Shown here in pieces: positions 1-10,627 of a stretch of DNA of 64,000 nucleotides. The translations under genes and the position numbers were made by a program. The notes under the pieces are model-generated. The model saw only the letters and a program-made list of their open reading frames with translations, ran no database searches and was not told where the DNA came from. The first letter of the stretch is position 1, and every line of letters starts with the position of its first letter. Where the stretch lies: the NCBI GenBank assembly GCA_016946835.1, contig JACVTC010000059.1:488501-552500 (forward strand). Reading direction: 5' to 3'. The DNA is from Neocallimastix lanati (nom. inval.) (taxonomy: Eukaryota > Neocallimastigomycota > Neocallimastigomycetes > Neocallimastigales > Neocallimastigaceae).

Positions 1-469
1 AATATTTATTTTATTTACAAATCTTTGAGCGAATGGAATAACCAGAATACGATCAATTAATGCATTATCTAAGTTTGAAATAGTCAATTTATTATTGTTA
101 TTGATAATATATAAAAGATCCACATATGCTGTTTGAAGATTCTTATATAAAGATATTATATCTAATATTGAAAAATTGACGAAGAAATAGTTTTCATTTT
201 TTTTTTAATGAAAACTATTAAAATAGTATTATCAGCAAATAAATCTTAAGAACTTCTATTTCTTTTTCAAATTACCGAAAAAAAAAATTTTTTTTTTTTG
301 AAAACATATACAGTTTTAATTAGTATGATTTTTTATATTTTTATATTGAATGAGTGGTTTTATTATCATAGTAATTATCTGTAGTATTATAGCATTAATA
401 ATGATAAAATAATTTTTAATAATGTAAAAGATATATATATATATATATATATATATGTATTTTTAATAT
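1..469. other. AT-rich left edge, possible upstream part of capping-enzyme relic
   Basis: No intact reading frame is present. The first 180 bases are less biased than the surrounding DNA and could be a decayed N-terminal part of the capping-enzyme relic that follows, but I cannot identify a motif in it. A (TA)n run lies at about 430-456. Confidence 0.3.
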
Positions 470-2460
470 TGATATGACAGCTTTTGATGATAAGAATCAA
501 TTAGAAATCAATTTTTCAAATAATATTTATCTTGAGAAAGAGAATATTATGTATATGATTCATTCGATCATATTATTGTTAGATTGCTTAAATTTCATTC
601 TGGATTATTATTTTTTTTTTTTTTTTTTTGATGCCAAAATATGAATTTTAGAAACCAATTATTCCTTCGATAGATATATTAAATAAAGAAGCCAAAAATT
701 TAATAAACAATACTTTTTTATGTTTTTTGCTAAAACGGATGGATTTCGTAGATTGATAATCATAATAAATAATAATTTGGTGTTTAGTATTTCAGAAAAC
801 TCTCATGTAGAATATATTTGTCAAACAAAGGCAGATTTTCATATGGTATTAGATTGTGAATACTTCGATGATATATTCATTCCATTTGACCTAATTTTTT
901 ATAATGATGAAGATTTGAGACACAAATCTTATACTGATCAAATAAATATTCTGAACGAATCAAACTTTGAAGAATTCAATAATAAAATAATTATAAAAAA
1001 AATATTATTAAATGTTCCTCTTTTCCCGAATTACAAAATTTCATAGCTTCGTTTACTAAATCTGATAATCCATCAATATCAAACGAAGGTATCATCATTA
1101 TTACAAATGGACAATCATCATATTATGACAATGTAAAAGTTTATAAAATTAAAACTAGAAATACTACAGATCTTCGATTTAATGGAAGATATTTTTATAC
1201 CTGTGATCTTTTAATTAAAAAATCAACTGTAAATTTACCATTTTCAGAATATAAAGAAGTGTGCCTACAATATCATAAACATAAAAAATTATATTCAATA
1301 AAAAATATTACAGGTGTCCCAAATAATACAAATAAAAAAAAAATAATAAAAAAAATAATAAAAAAAATAATAATAGAAATAATAATAGAAATAATAATAG
1401 AAATAATAATAGAAATAATAATAGAAATAATAATAGAAATAATAATAGAAATAAAAAAATAATAATAATAACAATAATAGCAATAGTAATAAAAATATTA
1501 CAGAAATAACGGATAATAAATTTTATTATTATTATTATCATGAACAAGTTGAAATCATTGATGATGTACCAACCAAAAAAAACATGTTATTTCTAATTAT
1601 TTAGTCAGAGAGAAAAAAATTTCATTCATAGTGGAAATTAATTTAGATAATAATTCATTCGTTAAAGAACGGAAAGACTTCTAATAGTGTAAAAACCTTT
1701 AATAGAATGCTAATTGCTTTCTTCCAAAAGGTAAATCTTGAAATATTTTCACCTTCTTCAACTGTTTTAATACATAAATATCACAATATCATTAAGCAAA
1801 ATATTCTCCATAAATATAAAAGTAATCTTTTAGATATAGGAACAGAAAATGGTGGTGATCTTCACACAAGTGGAAAAATTTCCTCAAAATTGTTTGTGTT
1901 AAACCTAACCATGAAAAAATAAAATTTTGAAGGAACGTATTTCTAAATCCGAAATTCATAATCGTATATCGATATGCCAAAATACCATTCAGAATACTAA
2001 ATTAAAAGATATTTATAATGTTGCTACATGCTTTTTCACTTTAAATGACTTTACTTACAAGGATATCGAAAACATGCTTGATAATATTAGTAGAAATATC
2101 AATAGAACTTTTGTAACTCTCTTTTTTTACAGTAATTTATTCAAAGAAAATAGTGATTTATCTTCAATCCATTATAAAAAATGTATTATTTGATGACATT
2201 ACTCCCATTAATAACTTATTGAATAAAGAATCTCCTTTTTATTTATTAAGTACTTTAAGATATCTTCATAAAGAATTTGATAATATAATGTCAGTTAATA
2301 TAAATAATTCAAACATCAAAAATCATTACTAAAATGCCATTCACAGTTATAAAAAATAATTGAAATAATAGTTGAAATGTTTAAAAAACATCATTTTAAT
2401 ATTATTAATTAATACCAAATAGAACCATTTTCATTTCTTAACTCATCTCAATAATTGTAC
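470..2460 (+). pseudogene. Broken virus/linear-plasmid-type mRNA capping enzyme, copy 1
   Basis: This is a frameshifted relic of a fused mRNA capping enzyme. Reading across frames, the stretch at 720-1046 has guanylyltransferase motif I (KTDGFR, 732-749), where the lysine would carry GMP. It also has a motif III-like segment (LDCEYF, about 849-866). A frame change near 1010 leads into a motif IV-like GIIITNG segment (about 1089-1110) and a KIKTR motif V-like segment. After an A/T-rich insertion (1330-1550), a guanine-N7 methyltransferase-like part begins. Its SAM-binding loop reads LLDIG..NGGD (1827-1859), and a further frame change near 1870 leads into 1927-2193. A possible triphosphatase remnant lies upstream (470-620). 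The order guanylyltransferase then methyltransferase in one chain is the arrangement of large DNA virus enzymes (poxvirus D1, asfarvirus type) and of ORF3 of yeast cytoplasmic linear plasmids. Fungal host capping enzymes are separate proteins. Several frameshifts and stops make it non-functional. The source (virus or plasmid) is inference. Confidence 0.7.
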
Positions 2461-4084
2461 TCTTCTTATTTAAATGTATTTTTGAAAAAAATCATAAATT
2501 ATATTAAAATCATTTCATAATATTTAATTTTCTTTTTTTTTTTTTTTTTTTTTAATTAAATTAAATTATAATATTTACAATAATTTAAAAAATAGGATAC
2601 AATATAAAATAATTTTTAAATAATTAAATTAGAATAAAAATTAATAATTGAATAGTGGTATTATATTTGTAACCAGCTCTTAATTGTAAGATTAAGAAAA
2701 GCTACATATGTGAATTTACCTTTAAATTTTTTATATAAAATCAATAATAAAATATTTGATAATTAAAATACACCATAATTTTAGAATCATACACTTTGAA
2801 CTTAGCATTTTGGAATGAAATCTGAGAATACAAAAAATGCTCAATATGTTTTTTATTTTATTTTATTTTATTTTTATATTTTTATTAATACTTTACTCTT
2901 TTATATTACTTCACCATTTATTTTATTATATTTTTATTAATAATAAAATTCGTATTATTTCTTATGAATATTATAATATTTATTTATAATTATTATTTAT
3001 TATCATTTTTTCTTAAAGTATGAAAATCACCTATTATTATTAAATACTTTCTAATTAAAATAATAGATATTTATTAATTGAAAATATTAATATCACTTAT
3101 TATTTAAAAATATTTTCTTTTTAAAATAATTATTAATATTTATTAATTTAACTGTTATTAATGAAATTTTGAAGTATATATATATACTTATAAATAATTA
3201 TATTATAAACAAATAAGGATACAAGTAATAATTATTTTCAAACTCTAATAATAACAGTATAAGGGATAAACCCCAAATTCTACCCAATCTTGAATTTGAG
3301 GTTTATTGTTTATTTATCTTATGTATAACTTTTTAATTTTTATTTTAATTTATTTTTTTTTTTAAATCTATCTTTATTTATAAAATACAAATAATACAGA
3401 ATTTTTTTTACATTTATAGATTTATTTTTTTTATTTTATTTTTTATTTTTTATATTTATAAAATATATATCAAAAAATTTTTTATACTTATATTTATTAT
3501 TTAATAATTTATTAATTATTAATATAATTTTTAGTATATTTTTTTTTTAAAAAAAAATATTTTATCTTTCATATTTATTTCAATTATATATACAACATAT
3601 AATTTGCTTTTTTTTTACTATGTTTATAAAAATATAATATAATTATACCTAATAACGTAATATTATGAATAAAAATCTAAAATTTTATAATTAAAATTAG
3701 AAATCAAAATTAAAAAAAAAAAAAAAAAAAAAAGAAAATGAAAAGATTGAAAAAAAAAAAATTTTTTTTCAAACATAACTTTTAATTAAATTAAATTTTT
3801 TTTATTATTTTTTTATTTTTTATTGTTACTTTTTTTTTAGGATTAAACAATATATTATATATATATTTATATATAATTTTGAAAAAATTAATTATAAAGA
3901 AAAAATAATAAAAATATTACAATATGTATTTTATGCCTTAATCAATAATAATATAATACTAATAACATTATATTCAATATATTGGAATAATTCAATATGA
4001 ATTTATTTAATAATTTATTTATTTATTAATAAAATAACTTAAAATGTTTTTTTTTTATTTTTTATTTTTTTTTTTTTTTTTTTT
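2461..4084. other. AT-rich gene-free stretch
   Basis: I see no gene here. The DNA is A/T-rich with many homopolymers. A short unique patch at 3240-3310 is slightly richer in G+C. A poly-T run of about 30 ends at 4088 and borders the next island. Confidence 0.7.
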
Positions 4085-4420
4085 TTTTCAATTTTTATCT
4101 TGATGGTTAGTACTAGTGAGCTAACATACATAAGATTTCTGGATCTTGCCCATTTTATCTTAATTTATATGGGGTATATAGAGAAACGAAGGTCGACGTC
4201 AAACTAGTAAGCCGATTAGCAACTATTATGGCTATGTAATACATTATATTTAATTGTGGTAACCTATATATATTGAATATTACACAGCTCTAGGATGTAC
4301 TCACAGTATATATAAATAAATATACATAAATATAGTATTATGTAAAAGAAAGGTGACATCTATGTATATAAAGATATATACAAAAGTCCAAAAAAAAATA
4401 AAAAATAAAAAAAAATAAAT
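4085..4420 (-). repeat. Higher-complexity island, diverged relative of the 43.2 kb island
   Basis: A stretch of clearly higher sequence complexity lies inside AT-rich DNA. Read on the minus strand it ends in a poly-A run (plus-strand poly-T, about 4058-4088), as a retrotransposed sequence would. On the minus strand, 4303-4257 aligns by eye with plus-strand 43254-43298: both share GTACA.CCTAGA, AATATTC.ATATATATA and TCACCA/TTACCA blocks. No coding frame or known RNA was recognised, so the nature of the family is unknown. Confidence 0.45.
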
Positions 4421-4837
4421 AAATAAACTGAAGGCAAATATACTTTAAAAAGTGATTTAATATTAAATTCTAAAAAATTAGTAATTAATATAAAAGAATT
4501 TTTAATATGGGTTAGATTTAAAATGTATTATAAGAATCTAGTGGATTTCACAATCTTGTATTTCTCAATTTTCATATGTGGCTTGCTATTAATAATAATT
4601 AAATAAATAATAATATTCTTTTTTTTTTATATATAAATTAATATTCAATTGTAATAATAATTTTTTTTAATTCTTTTTTAATAGATATTATTTTTTTTGA
4701 AATAGTTATTTAATAATATTTAATTGAAAAATATATTATTATTTATATATTTATTCATGATTTTTTATATCAATATAGCCTAATTTTTGAAATATAATAA
4801 ATATATTATTATAAAAATATAAAAAATATATTTTTAA

Positions 4838-5162
4838 TGTTAAGGTTTTAGAGAATTAAATAAAAATAAAGTAAGGAAACACAAATTTTATTTATTTATT
4901 TATTATTTTTATTTATAAATTTATTTGATTTTATTTTATTTTATTTTATTTTATTTGATGATATTTAAAAATTAGTAGCAAAATTTACAACTATTTATAC
5001 TTTTTTTTTCAAGGCATAAAAGTTGTTCTTGCCACTAAATTACATTTTATTATTATTTTTCTTTTTATATATAAAAACTATTAAATTTAAATTGATTTTT
5101 ATAATCAATTATATAAAATTTAATTATAACAATATAAATAAAATACATTTATAATATTAATA

Positions 5163-5212
<50 letters not shown>

Positions 5213-5699
5213 CTATCTAAAATATTACTAATAAGAATTTATTTAATTGGCTAAAATTTTTATTACAATCTGTTAAAATATTCAAATAAAAATAAAAATA
5301 CTATTCTAATATAAAGGTTTTTAATAAAATAAAATATTTTTCAATATAAAATAAAACATTTCGATATAAAATTTTATAATAAAAGTTAAAATATAATATA
5401 TAAATTTTTAATTATCAATATATAAAAATATTATTAATACAAATTTTCATTATTAATATAAAAATAAAAAAATAAGATTTATTATTAATATTGTTAATAT
5501 AAGTTTTAAATATATAAAAATATTACTATTAATATAAGATTTAATATAAAAATTATAAAGTTTAATATAATTTTTGATCTAATTTTTAATCTTTGAATTT
5601 AAAAATTTATTAAAGTACAAAAATAATAATGTACACATAATGTATTAGAAATAAATCGTAGATTTAATTAAGAATGCATTATTTAGTACATTCTTATCA
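4838..5699 (-). repeat. 3' LTR of the gypsy element
   Basis: This is an 862-bp terminal repeat matching 12025-12885. It contains a 41-T tract (about 5167-5207). Pol ends only 18 bp inside the element from this LTR, leaving no long classical polypurine tract. In element sense the adjoining sequence contains GGGG just before the LTR, which may serve as a short tract. Confidence 0.95.
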
Positions 5700-5717
5700 A
5701 GATGCCCCGACGAAGAC

Positions 5718-8700
5718 TCAAGCTTCTCTGTAAGCGGAGTTAAACTTTACTAAATTTTTAAAATGAACATTCCTATCGAGTTGTTTCCCAGTTTTCTGAT
5801 CGATTAAGGTTGCCGTGTTGAATTGAATTTTTAAAATTTTAAATGGTCCATTGTAATATGGTTCTAGCTTAGTGCGGCTAAAGTTTCTAACAAGAACAAG
5901 ATCACCAGCTTTTAATTCTTTTCCTTTTTTCATACTTATTTGTTCTTCTCGTCTTGTTGCCCAATACTTGTTAGCATTCTTCACATTTTCGCATGCTTCT
6001 CTAGTCCATTGATAATGACGAACAAATTTTTCCATTAAAATTTCATCATACGATTTACCTGCATTTTCAATTGTTCTTATGGCTATATCATAAGGCTGTT
6101 GGTCTTCTCTTCCATATACTAATTCAAAACTAGAATGTCCGGTAGCTGTGTTTTTGGTAGTTCGAAGTGCCCATAAAGCAGAAGGTAAAACTTCATCCCA
6201 ATCTTGATTTTTCCTTCCTAATAAACGAAGTAATTTTCCAATTTCTTTATTTCGGTTTTCAGTGAGACCATTGGATTCAGGGTGATAGGTAGCTATGAAT
6301 TTTACATAAACATCATAAAGATCAAGAAAGATTTTAGTCATATCAGAAGTGAATTGGACTCCATTATCTGTAGTAATAACTTGAGGTACACCATGTCTTG
6401 CAAAAACGTTTATTAAAAATTTAATTATATCAGAGGAAGTTATGTTTTCAGTGGGTTCGGCTTCAACCCATTTGGTAAAGTAATCAACAGTTACTATAAT
6501 ATATTGATTATTATTTCTTGTTTTTGGTAACGGTCCTATAATATCTAATCCTAAATGCACAAAGGGACCCTCCACTTTAGTTGGATGGTTTTCGGTTGGT
6601 TCTGGATATGGTTGAGGACGATTTAATTGGCATTTTTCACAATTACTAACAATTCTTTTGATATCTTTAATCATATGATTCCAATAAAAGTTTTTCTTAA
6701 GTCTTTGATATGTTTTGTAATATCCTTCGTGGCCAATATTATGAGCTTCTAAAATTAATTTAAACCTTTCATTTTCGTCCGTTATTAATTTTCTATAATT
6801 TCCATTGTCGATAAAGTAATCTTCACCATCAATAACAGTAAACTTTTCATTAATAAATTCCTTTATAACCTTAGATAATAATTCTTCATTATTTCCATTA
6901 GTAATTTTTGTTAATAATATCTTTCTCTCTTCCTTACTTTTCATTCTTGAAAGAGCATCAGCTAACACATTCTTTTTGCCTGATTCATATTTTATATTAA
7001 TTCCGAGCATACTAGCGGTTAGACACCATCTTGTTTGCCTTGCATTCAAAGGTTCTTTATTCTTAAATAAACCAACTAATGGTTTATGATCTGTGTAAAT
7101 AGTTGTAGGTAATGGATTTCCTTCAATATAAGATTTAAATTTAGTCATACAGTAAAACAAAGCGGTTCCTTCTAAATCGGTAATACCATAATTCTTTTCA
7201 GCTTTCTTTAAACTTCTACTTATAAAGTGTATTGGATGCTCCTTACCGGTTTCTTCTTCTTTTTGTAAAAGAACTCCACCAATTCCATTATACGAAGCAT
7301 CAGTTCTAATGATAAAAGGTTTGTCAAATGACGGAAATTTTAGAATAGGTGCATTGATTAATTTTTCTTTTAGGAGTTCAAAGCTTTCTTGTTGTTCTTT
7401 ATTCCATTCATATTTGGTATTCTTTTTCAATAATTTACATAAAGGTGAGGTAATTTGAGCATATTTAGGAATAAAATCACGATAATATCCCACTGCTCCT
7501 AAAAATGATCTTAATTCATGAAGTGATGAAGGGGCTTCCCACTTCTTAATAGCTGTTATCTTACTTTCCATGGGACTTAATCCTTTAGTAGTAAGTTTGT
7601 GACCTAATACATCAACTTCAGTTTGAAGAAAATGGCACTTTTCAATATTAATTTTTAACTTGTTTTCTTTAAATACTTCTAATACTTGTTTAATATGAAT
7701 TAAATGTTCTTCGATACTTTTTGAATAGATCAAAACATCATCAATAAATACATAAACAAATTCACCAATAAAAGGGAATAAAATTTTATTCATTTCTCTT
7801 TGGAAGGTTGAGGGAGCTCCAGTAAGTCCAAAAGGCATAACCTTAAATTGATAATTTCCAAACTTAGTAGTGAAAGTGGTTACTTCAACGCTTTCTTCAT
7901 CCATTAAGATTTGGTGAAAACCAGAAAATAAATCAAGAGTTGTAAATATTTTAGATCCTCCGAGACTATCAAAAATTTCATCTATATATGGAACTGAATA
8001 AGAATCTTTTTCTGTCATATCATTGACTTTTCGGTAGTCAATGCACAAGCGCCACTTTCCATTGTGTTTTAGAATGAGTACTACTGGAGATGACCATTCT
8101 GAACAGGATGGTTCTATCAATCCTTTCTTAATAAGCTTTGTAAGTTCTTCTTTTAAGATATCTGATTTTAATTTAGTTAACCTATAACTTCTTAATTTTA
8201 CTGGCTTTGCATTTGCTTTCAAACGGATCTTATGTGGTGAAAGTTTAGAAGGAGTTAGTTCTTCTGTTGAAGTGGCAACTATGTCAATCATTTCTTTGAG
8301 AATTTTAATAATTTGTTCTTTATAATCTTTATTTAAGGTACTTAAAAATTCATCACTCTCAATAAATTCCATTGGAGTTAATTCCTTTATAATTTCCTTT
8401 TCATTATTCGTTTCTTTAACTTTTCTAATAGTGCAAATTATACTTTCTTCATCATAATATTGATTATTTATTTTAGCTATTTCTTCGTATTCACTTTCTG
8501 ACAAAAGTTTACATAGACTGTTTAAGGTTGGATGAATAAATAAACAATGATCGATTTGAGTTTTAAAGTTTATTAACATATCATAAAATGAGTCTTCTTT
8601 CTCAATAATTCTAAAGTCCGCATTAAATTCATAATTATTAATTTTTACTGGTAATCGAACAATAATTCCTTCCGAGTATTCTTCATCTTGTGTTGCTAGT

Positions 8701-9533
8701 TGGATTCTTCCACGACTTTTTCCAACTGTTTCATATTCACCAGGTAATTTATCAAAATACTGCTTAGTAACGATGCTTAGGTTACTACAAGAATCAATTA
8801 AAAGTTTTCCTAGTACTCCGTCAACACTTGCATCAACCATTGCTAAGTCTTCTTCGGCTACTTCATTACTTTTACTTATGTAGCTATGGTCATAGTTATT
8901 TACTAATAAAGTTCGTGCTATTACATTGTCTACAGTTCCAATTATTTTAGACTTTTCTAACTTTAAACCTTGAGTTAATTGTGAACGAATTTTAGGACAT
9001 GCATTCAAGAGTTGACCTATCGTAATACTGGATTTAAGATTATTTAAATCATCCATAATATTGTAAGGTTCTTTATTATTCATCATTTTGATATTCCTTT
9101 TTACTAATTGAGTATTTCCATTATTAGTTTCCTTAGTTTTTGTTGAAATTAATTTTTCCAAAGTATTAGTTTTATTTTGTTGATTATCTTTATTCATTTC
9201 TAGATCTTCTATTTCATTATCGATTACAAGTATATCTTCAGATTCAACTTTTTCCTTTCCTTTTGATGAATAATTGTTGTTTTCTTCTTTACTTTCTCTT
9301 ACTCTTGTCATATTTCTTAATTCCTTTTCTTTTTGTTTTTCTTTGTTAATATTTGGTTGAGTTAAAATTGAAGGAAGTATTTGATTTTTATAAACTTTAT
9401 TTGGTTTATTATGCAGCTCATTTTCTTTCTTCTTTCTTAAAGCAGGAGTTGCAAAAGGACGTGGATTATCTTTTAAACTTTTATGTACTTTCTTGGAATT
9501 ATTTTCTTCTTTTTCGCTGTTATTATCCTTCAT
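5718..9533 (-). CDS. Pol polyprotein (protease, RT, RNase H, integrase)
   Basis: The open frame encodes 1271 aa from its first ATG, and the same frame stays open upstream to the frameshift site at 9728, so translation most likely enters from gag rather than at the ATG. An acidic/lysine-rich N-terminal part of about 200 residues comes first. The retropepsin motif LLIDSCSN follows at about residue 245 and has DSC where D[ST]G is usual. RT carries VFIDDVLI (about 596). RNase H acidic sites appear in RTDAS, DLEGT, YTDHKPL and ADALSR. Integrase has the H-H-C-C zinc site (HNIGH then CEKC, about 935-975) and the catalytic triad in GLDIIG, TTDNG and NGLTEN (about 995, 1056, 1090). It ends with a GPY/F-like module (LEPYYNGPFKI). 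All catalytic positions except the protease glycine look canonical, and the frame has no stop. Confidence 0.93.
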   Translation of the reverse strand: MKDNNSEKEENNSKKVHKSLKDNPRPFATPALRKKKENELHNKPNKVYKNQILPSILTQPNINKEKQKEKELRNMTRVRESKEENNNYSSKGKEKVESEDILVIDNEIEDLEMNKDNQQNKTNTLEKLISTKTKETNNGNTQLVKRNIKMMNNKEPYNIMDDLNNLKSSITIGQLLNACPKIRSQLTQGLKLEKSKIIGTVDNVIARTLLVNNYDHSYISKSNEVAEEDLAMVDASVDGVLGKLLIDSCSNLSIVTKQYFDKLPGEYETVGKSRGRIQLATQDEEYSEGIIVRLPVKINNYEFNADFRIIEKEDSFYDMLINFKTQIDHCLFIHPTLNSLCKLLSESEYEEIAKINNQYYDEESIICTIRKVKETNNEKEIIKELTPMEFIESDEFLSTLNKDYKEQIIKILKEMIDIVATSTEELTPSKLSPHKIRLKANAKPVKLRSYRLTKLKSDILKEELTKLIKKGLIEPSCSEWSSPVVLILKHNGKWRLCIDYRKVNDMTEKDSYSVPYIDEIFDSLGGSKIFTTLDLFSGFHQILMDEESVEVTTFTTKFGNYQFKVMPFGLTGAPSTFQREMNKILFPFIGEFVYVFIDDVLIYSKSIEEHLIHIKQVLEVFKENKLKINIEKCHFLQTEVDVLGHKLTTKGLSPMESKITAIKKWEAPSSLHELRSFLGAVGYYRDFIPKYAQITSPLCKLLKKNTKYEWNKEQQESFELLKEKLINAPILKFPSFDKPFIIRTDASYNGIGGVLLQKEEETGKEHPIHFISRSLKKAEKNYGITDLEGTALFYCMTKFKSYIEGNPLPTTIYTDHKPLVGLFKNKEPLNARQTRWCLTASMLGINIKYESGKKNVLADALSRMKSKEERKILLTKITNGNNEELLSKVIKEFINEKFTVIDGEDYFIDNGNYRKLITDENERFKLILEAHNIGHEGYYKTYQRLKKNFYWNHMIKDIKRIVSNCEKCQLNRPQPYPEPTENHPTKVEGPFVHLGLDIIGPLPKTRNNNQYIIVTVDYFTKWVEAEPTENITSSDIIKFLINVFARHGVPQVITTDNGVQFTSDMTKIFLDLYDVYVKFIATYHPESNGLTENRNKEIGKLLRLLGRKNQDWDEVLPSALWALRTTKNTATGHSSFELVYGREDQQPYDIAIRTIENAGKSYDEILMEKFVRHYQWTREACENVKNANKYWATRREEQISMKKGKELKAGDLVLVRNFSRTKLEPYYNGPFKILKIQFNTATLIDQKTGKQLDRNVHFKNLVKFNSAYREA

Positions 9534-9675
9534 TTTTCTTTTTACAGCATTTATAATGATATCATCCTCACTTTCAGTTGTGTCACTAAAATCAGATTCT
9601 TCAGATTCTTCGTTAAAGGAATTATTATCAATTGGAGTATTCTTAGTAAAAGTATTATTTTGTAAATTATTTAAT

Positions 9676-9728
9676 GAAGCTATTGTTTTGTCATTGGGAG
9701 TGCTTCTGCTCCCATTTAGAAGTTTAAA
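9676..9728 (-). promoter_or_regulatory. Programmed -1 frameshift site with pseudoknot-capable stem
   Basis: In element sense the last gag codons read TCT TTA AAC TTC TAA, which contains the heptamer U UUA AAC (9728-9722) in the correct gag phase. A -1 slip places ribosomes in the frame that stays open into pol; gag and pol codon phases differ by exactly -1. After a 7-nt spacer comes a stem, UGGGAG (9714 down to 9709) with CUCCCA (9700 down to 9695), enclosing an 8-base loop. The loop segment GAAGC (9706-9702) can pair with GCUUC at 9680-9676, giving an H-type pseudoknot. UUUAAAC is the strongest known class of eukaryotic -1 slippery site. The structure is inferred from complementarity. Confidence 0.85.
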
Positions 9729-10627
9729 GACTTTTTGGAATATATTTCTTTTTTATTTTTTTCCATAATCTTATTTAATTGAGGGCAATAATATGAGTAA
9801 TGACCTTCTTCCTTACAGAAGAAGCAAGTTTTAACGGATAAATTTCTCATTTTCTGGGTTGATTCTTCTATAATATCTTGAGGTTTCGGTTTATTATTTG
9901 TTTGATTTGTTTGGAAAGTTTCGTTTCTTCTTTTAGGATAAAGTCTTGAAGTAGTACTGTTTTGATTATTTTGATTATGTTGGGAATTATTAACATTATA
10001 GGTATTAATATTATTGTTCCTTACAGAAAGTCTATCTACTTTCTCGGCAATTTTGAAAGCTTTATCCATACTTATATCATCTTTAAGGGATAATTTCTTC
10101 CAGGCTTCATAATTATTTTGAATAGAATCAATATAATCTAGTACACCAATGCGCTTTCTTCTCTTTTTATCAAGTTTAGTGTACAAAGTTCTATATCTTA
10201 CATTAAAGTCTTTAATCTTTTCGTTTCTTTTAATTCGCATTGCACGAAGTTCTTTAAGAAGTAAATTTTGGTCTTCTTTAATACCGTAAAAATTTTCAAG
10301 ACTTGAAATAATTTTTTCAAGGGAAGGAAATTTAATATCATCATCAACATTTTCTTCTTCATCATCATCTTCTTCTTCATCTGATGAATCATCACTTTCA
10401 TCATCACTATCTTCTCCCAAATCTTCAATAACGCGTTGTACTTCACCAGAGCTGGTAAGTAAACAAGCATTAAATATTGTTTCTGGATCTGTAATACCTT
10501 GTATCTTGATCCAAAGTTTTAATTCAGTAGCCCAGGACTTAATATCTAAATTGTCCTTGCTAAGTTTCACAATATCTCTTAATTCTTTTTTCAATTCTTT
10601 AAAGCTCAAAGTTGTTTCCTTGGACAT
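9716..10627 (-). CDS. Gag protein with CCHC zinc knuckle
   Basis: This encodes a 303-aa Gag starting at MSKETTL. The frame is open 22 codons further upstream to another ATG at 10693, but that extension is hydrophobic and unlike a Gag start. A highly acidic D/E/S stretch lies at about residues 80-110. A retrotransposon-gag-like helical region follows, with NERIKDFNVRYRTLY-like features. An N/Q-rich segment comes next, and near the end is one zinc knuckle C-x2-C-x4-H-x4-C (CFFCKEEGHYSYYC). It would form the particle and bind element RNA. The stop lies just after the slippery site, so most ribosomes make Gag and a minority make Gag-Pol. Confidence 0.9.
   Translation of the reverse strand: MSKETTLSFKELKKELRDIVKLSKDNLDIKSWATELKLWIKIQGITDPETIFNACLLTSSGEVQRVIEDLGEDSDDESDDSSDEEEDDDEEENVDDDIKFPSLEKIISSLENFYGIKEDQNLLLKELRAMRIKRNEKIKDFNVRYRTLYTKLDKKRRKRIGVLDYIDSIQNNYEAWKKLSLKDDISMDKAFKIAEKVDRLSVRNNNINTYNVNNSQHNQNNQNSTTSRLYPKRRNETFQTNQTNNKPKPQDIIEESTQKMRNLSVKTCFFCKEEGHYSYYCPQLNKIMEKNKKEIYSKKSLNF

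Noticed and set aside
5181-5210. Long poly-T tracts as replication origins or terminators
   Set aside because: Tracts of this kind occur throughout the window, including inside introns and LTRs, so they carry no specific signal.
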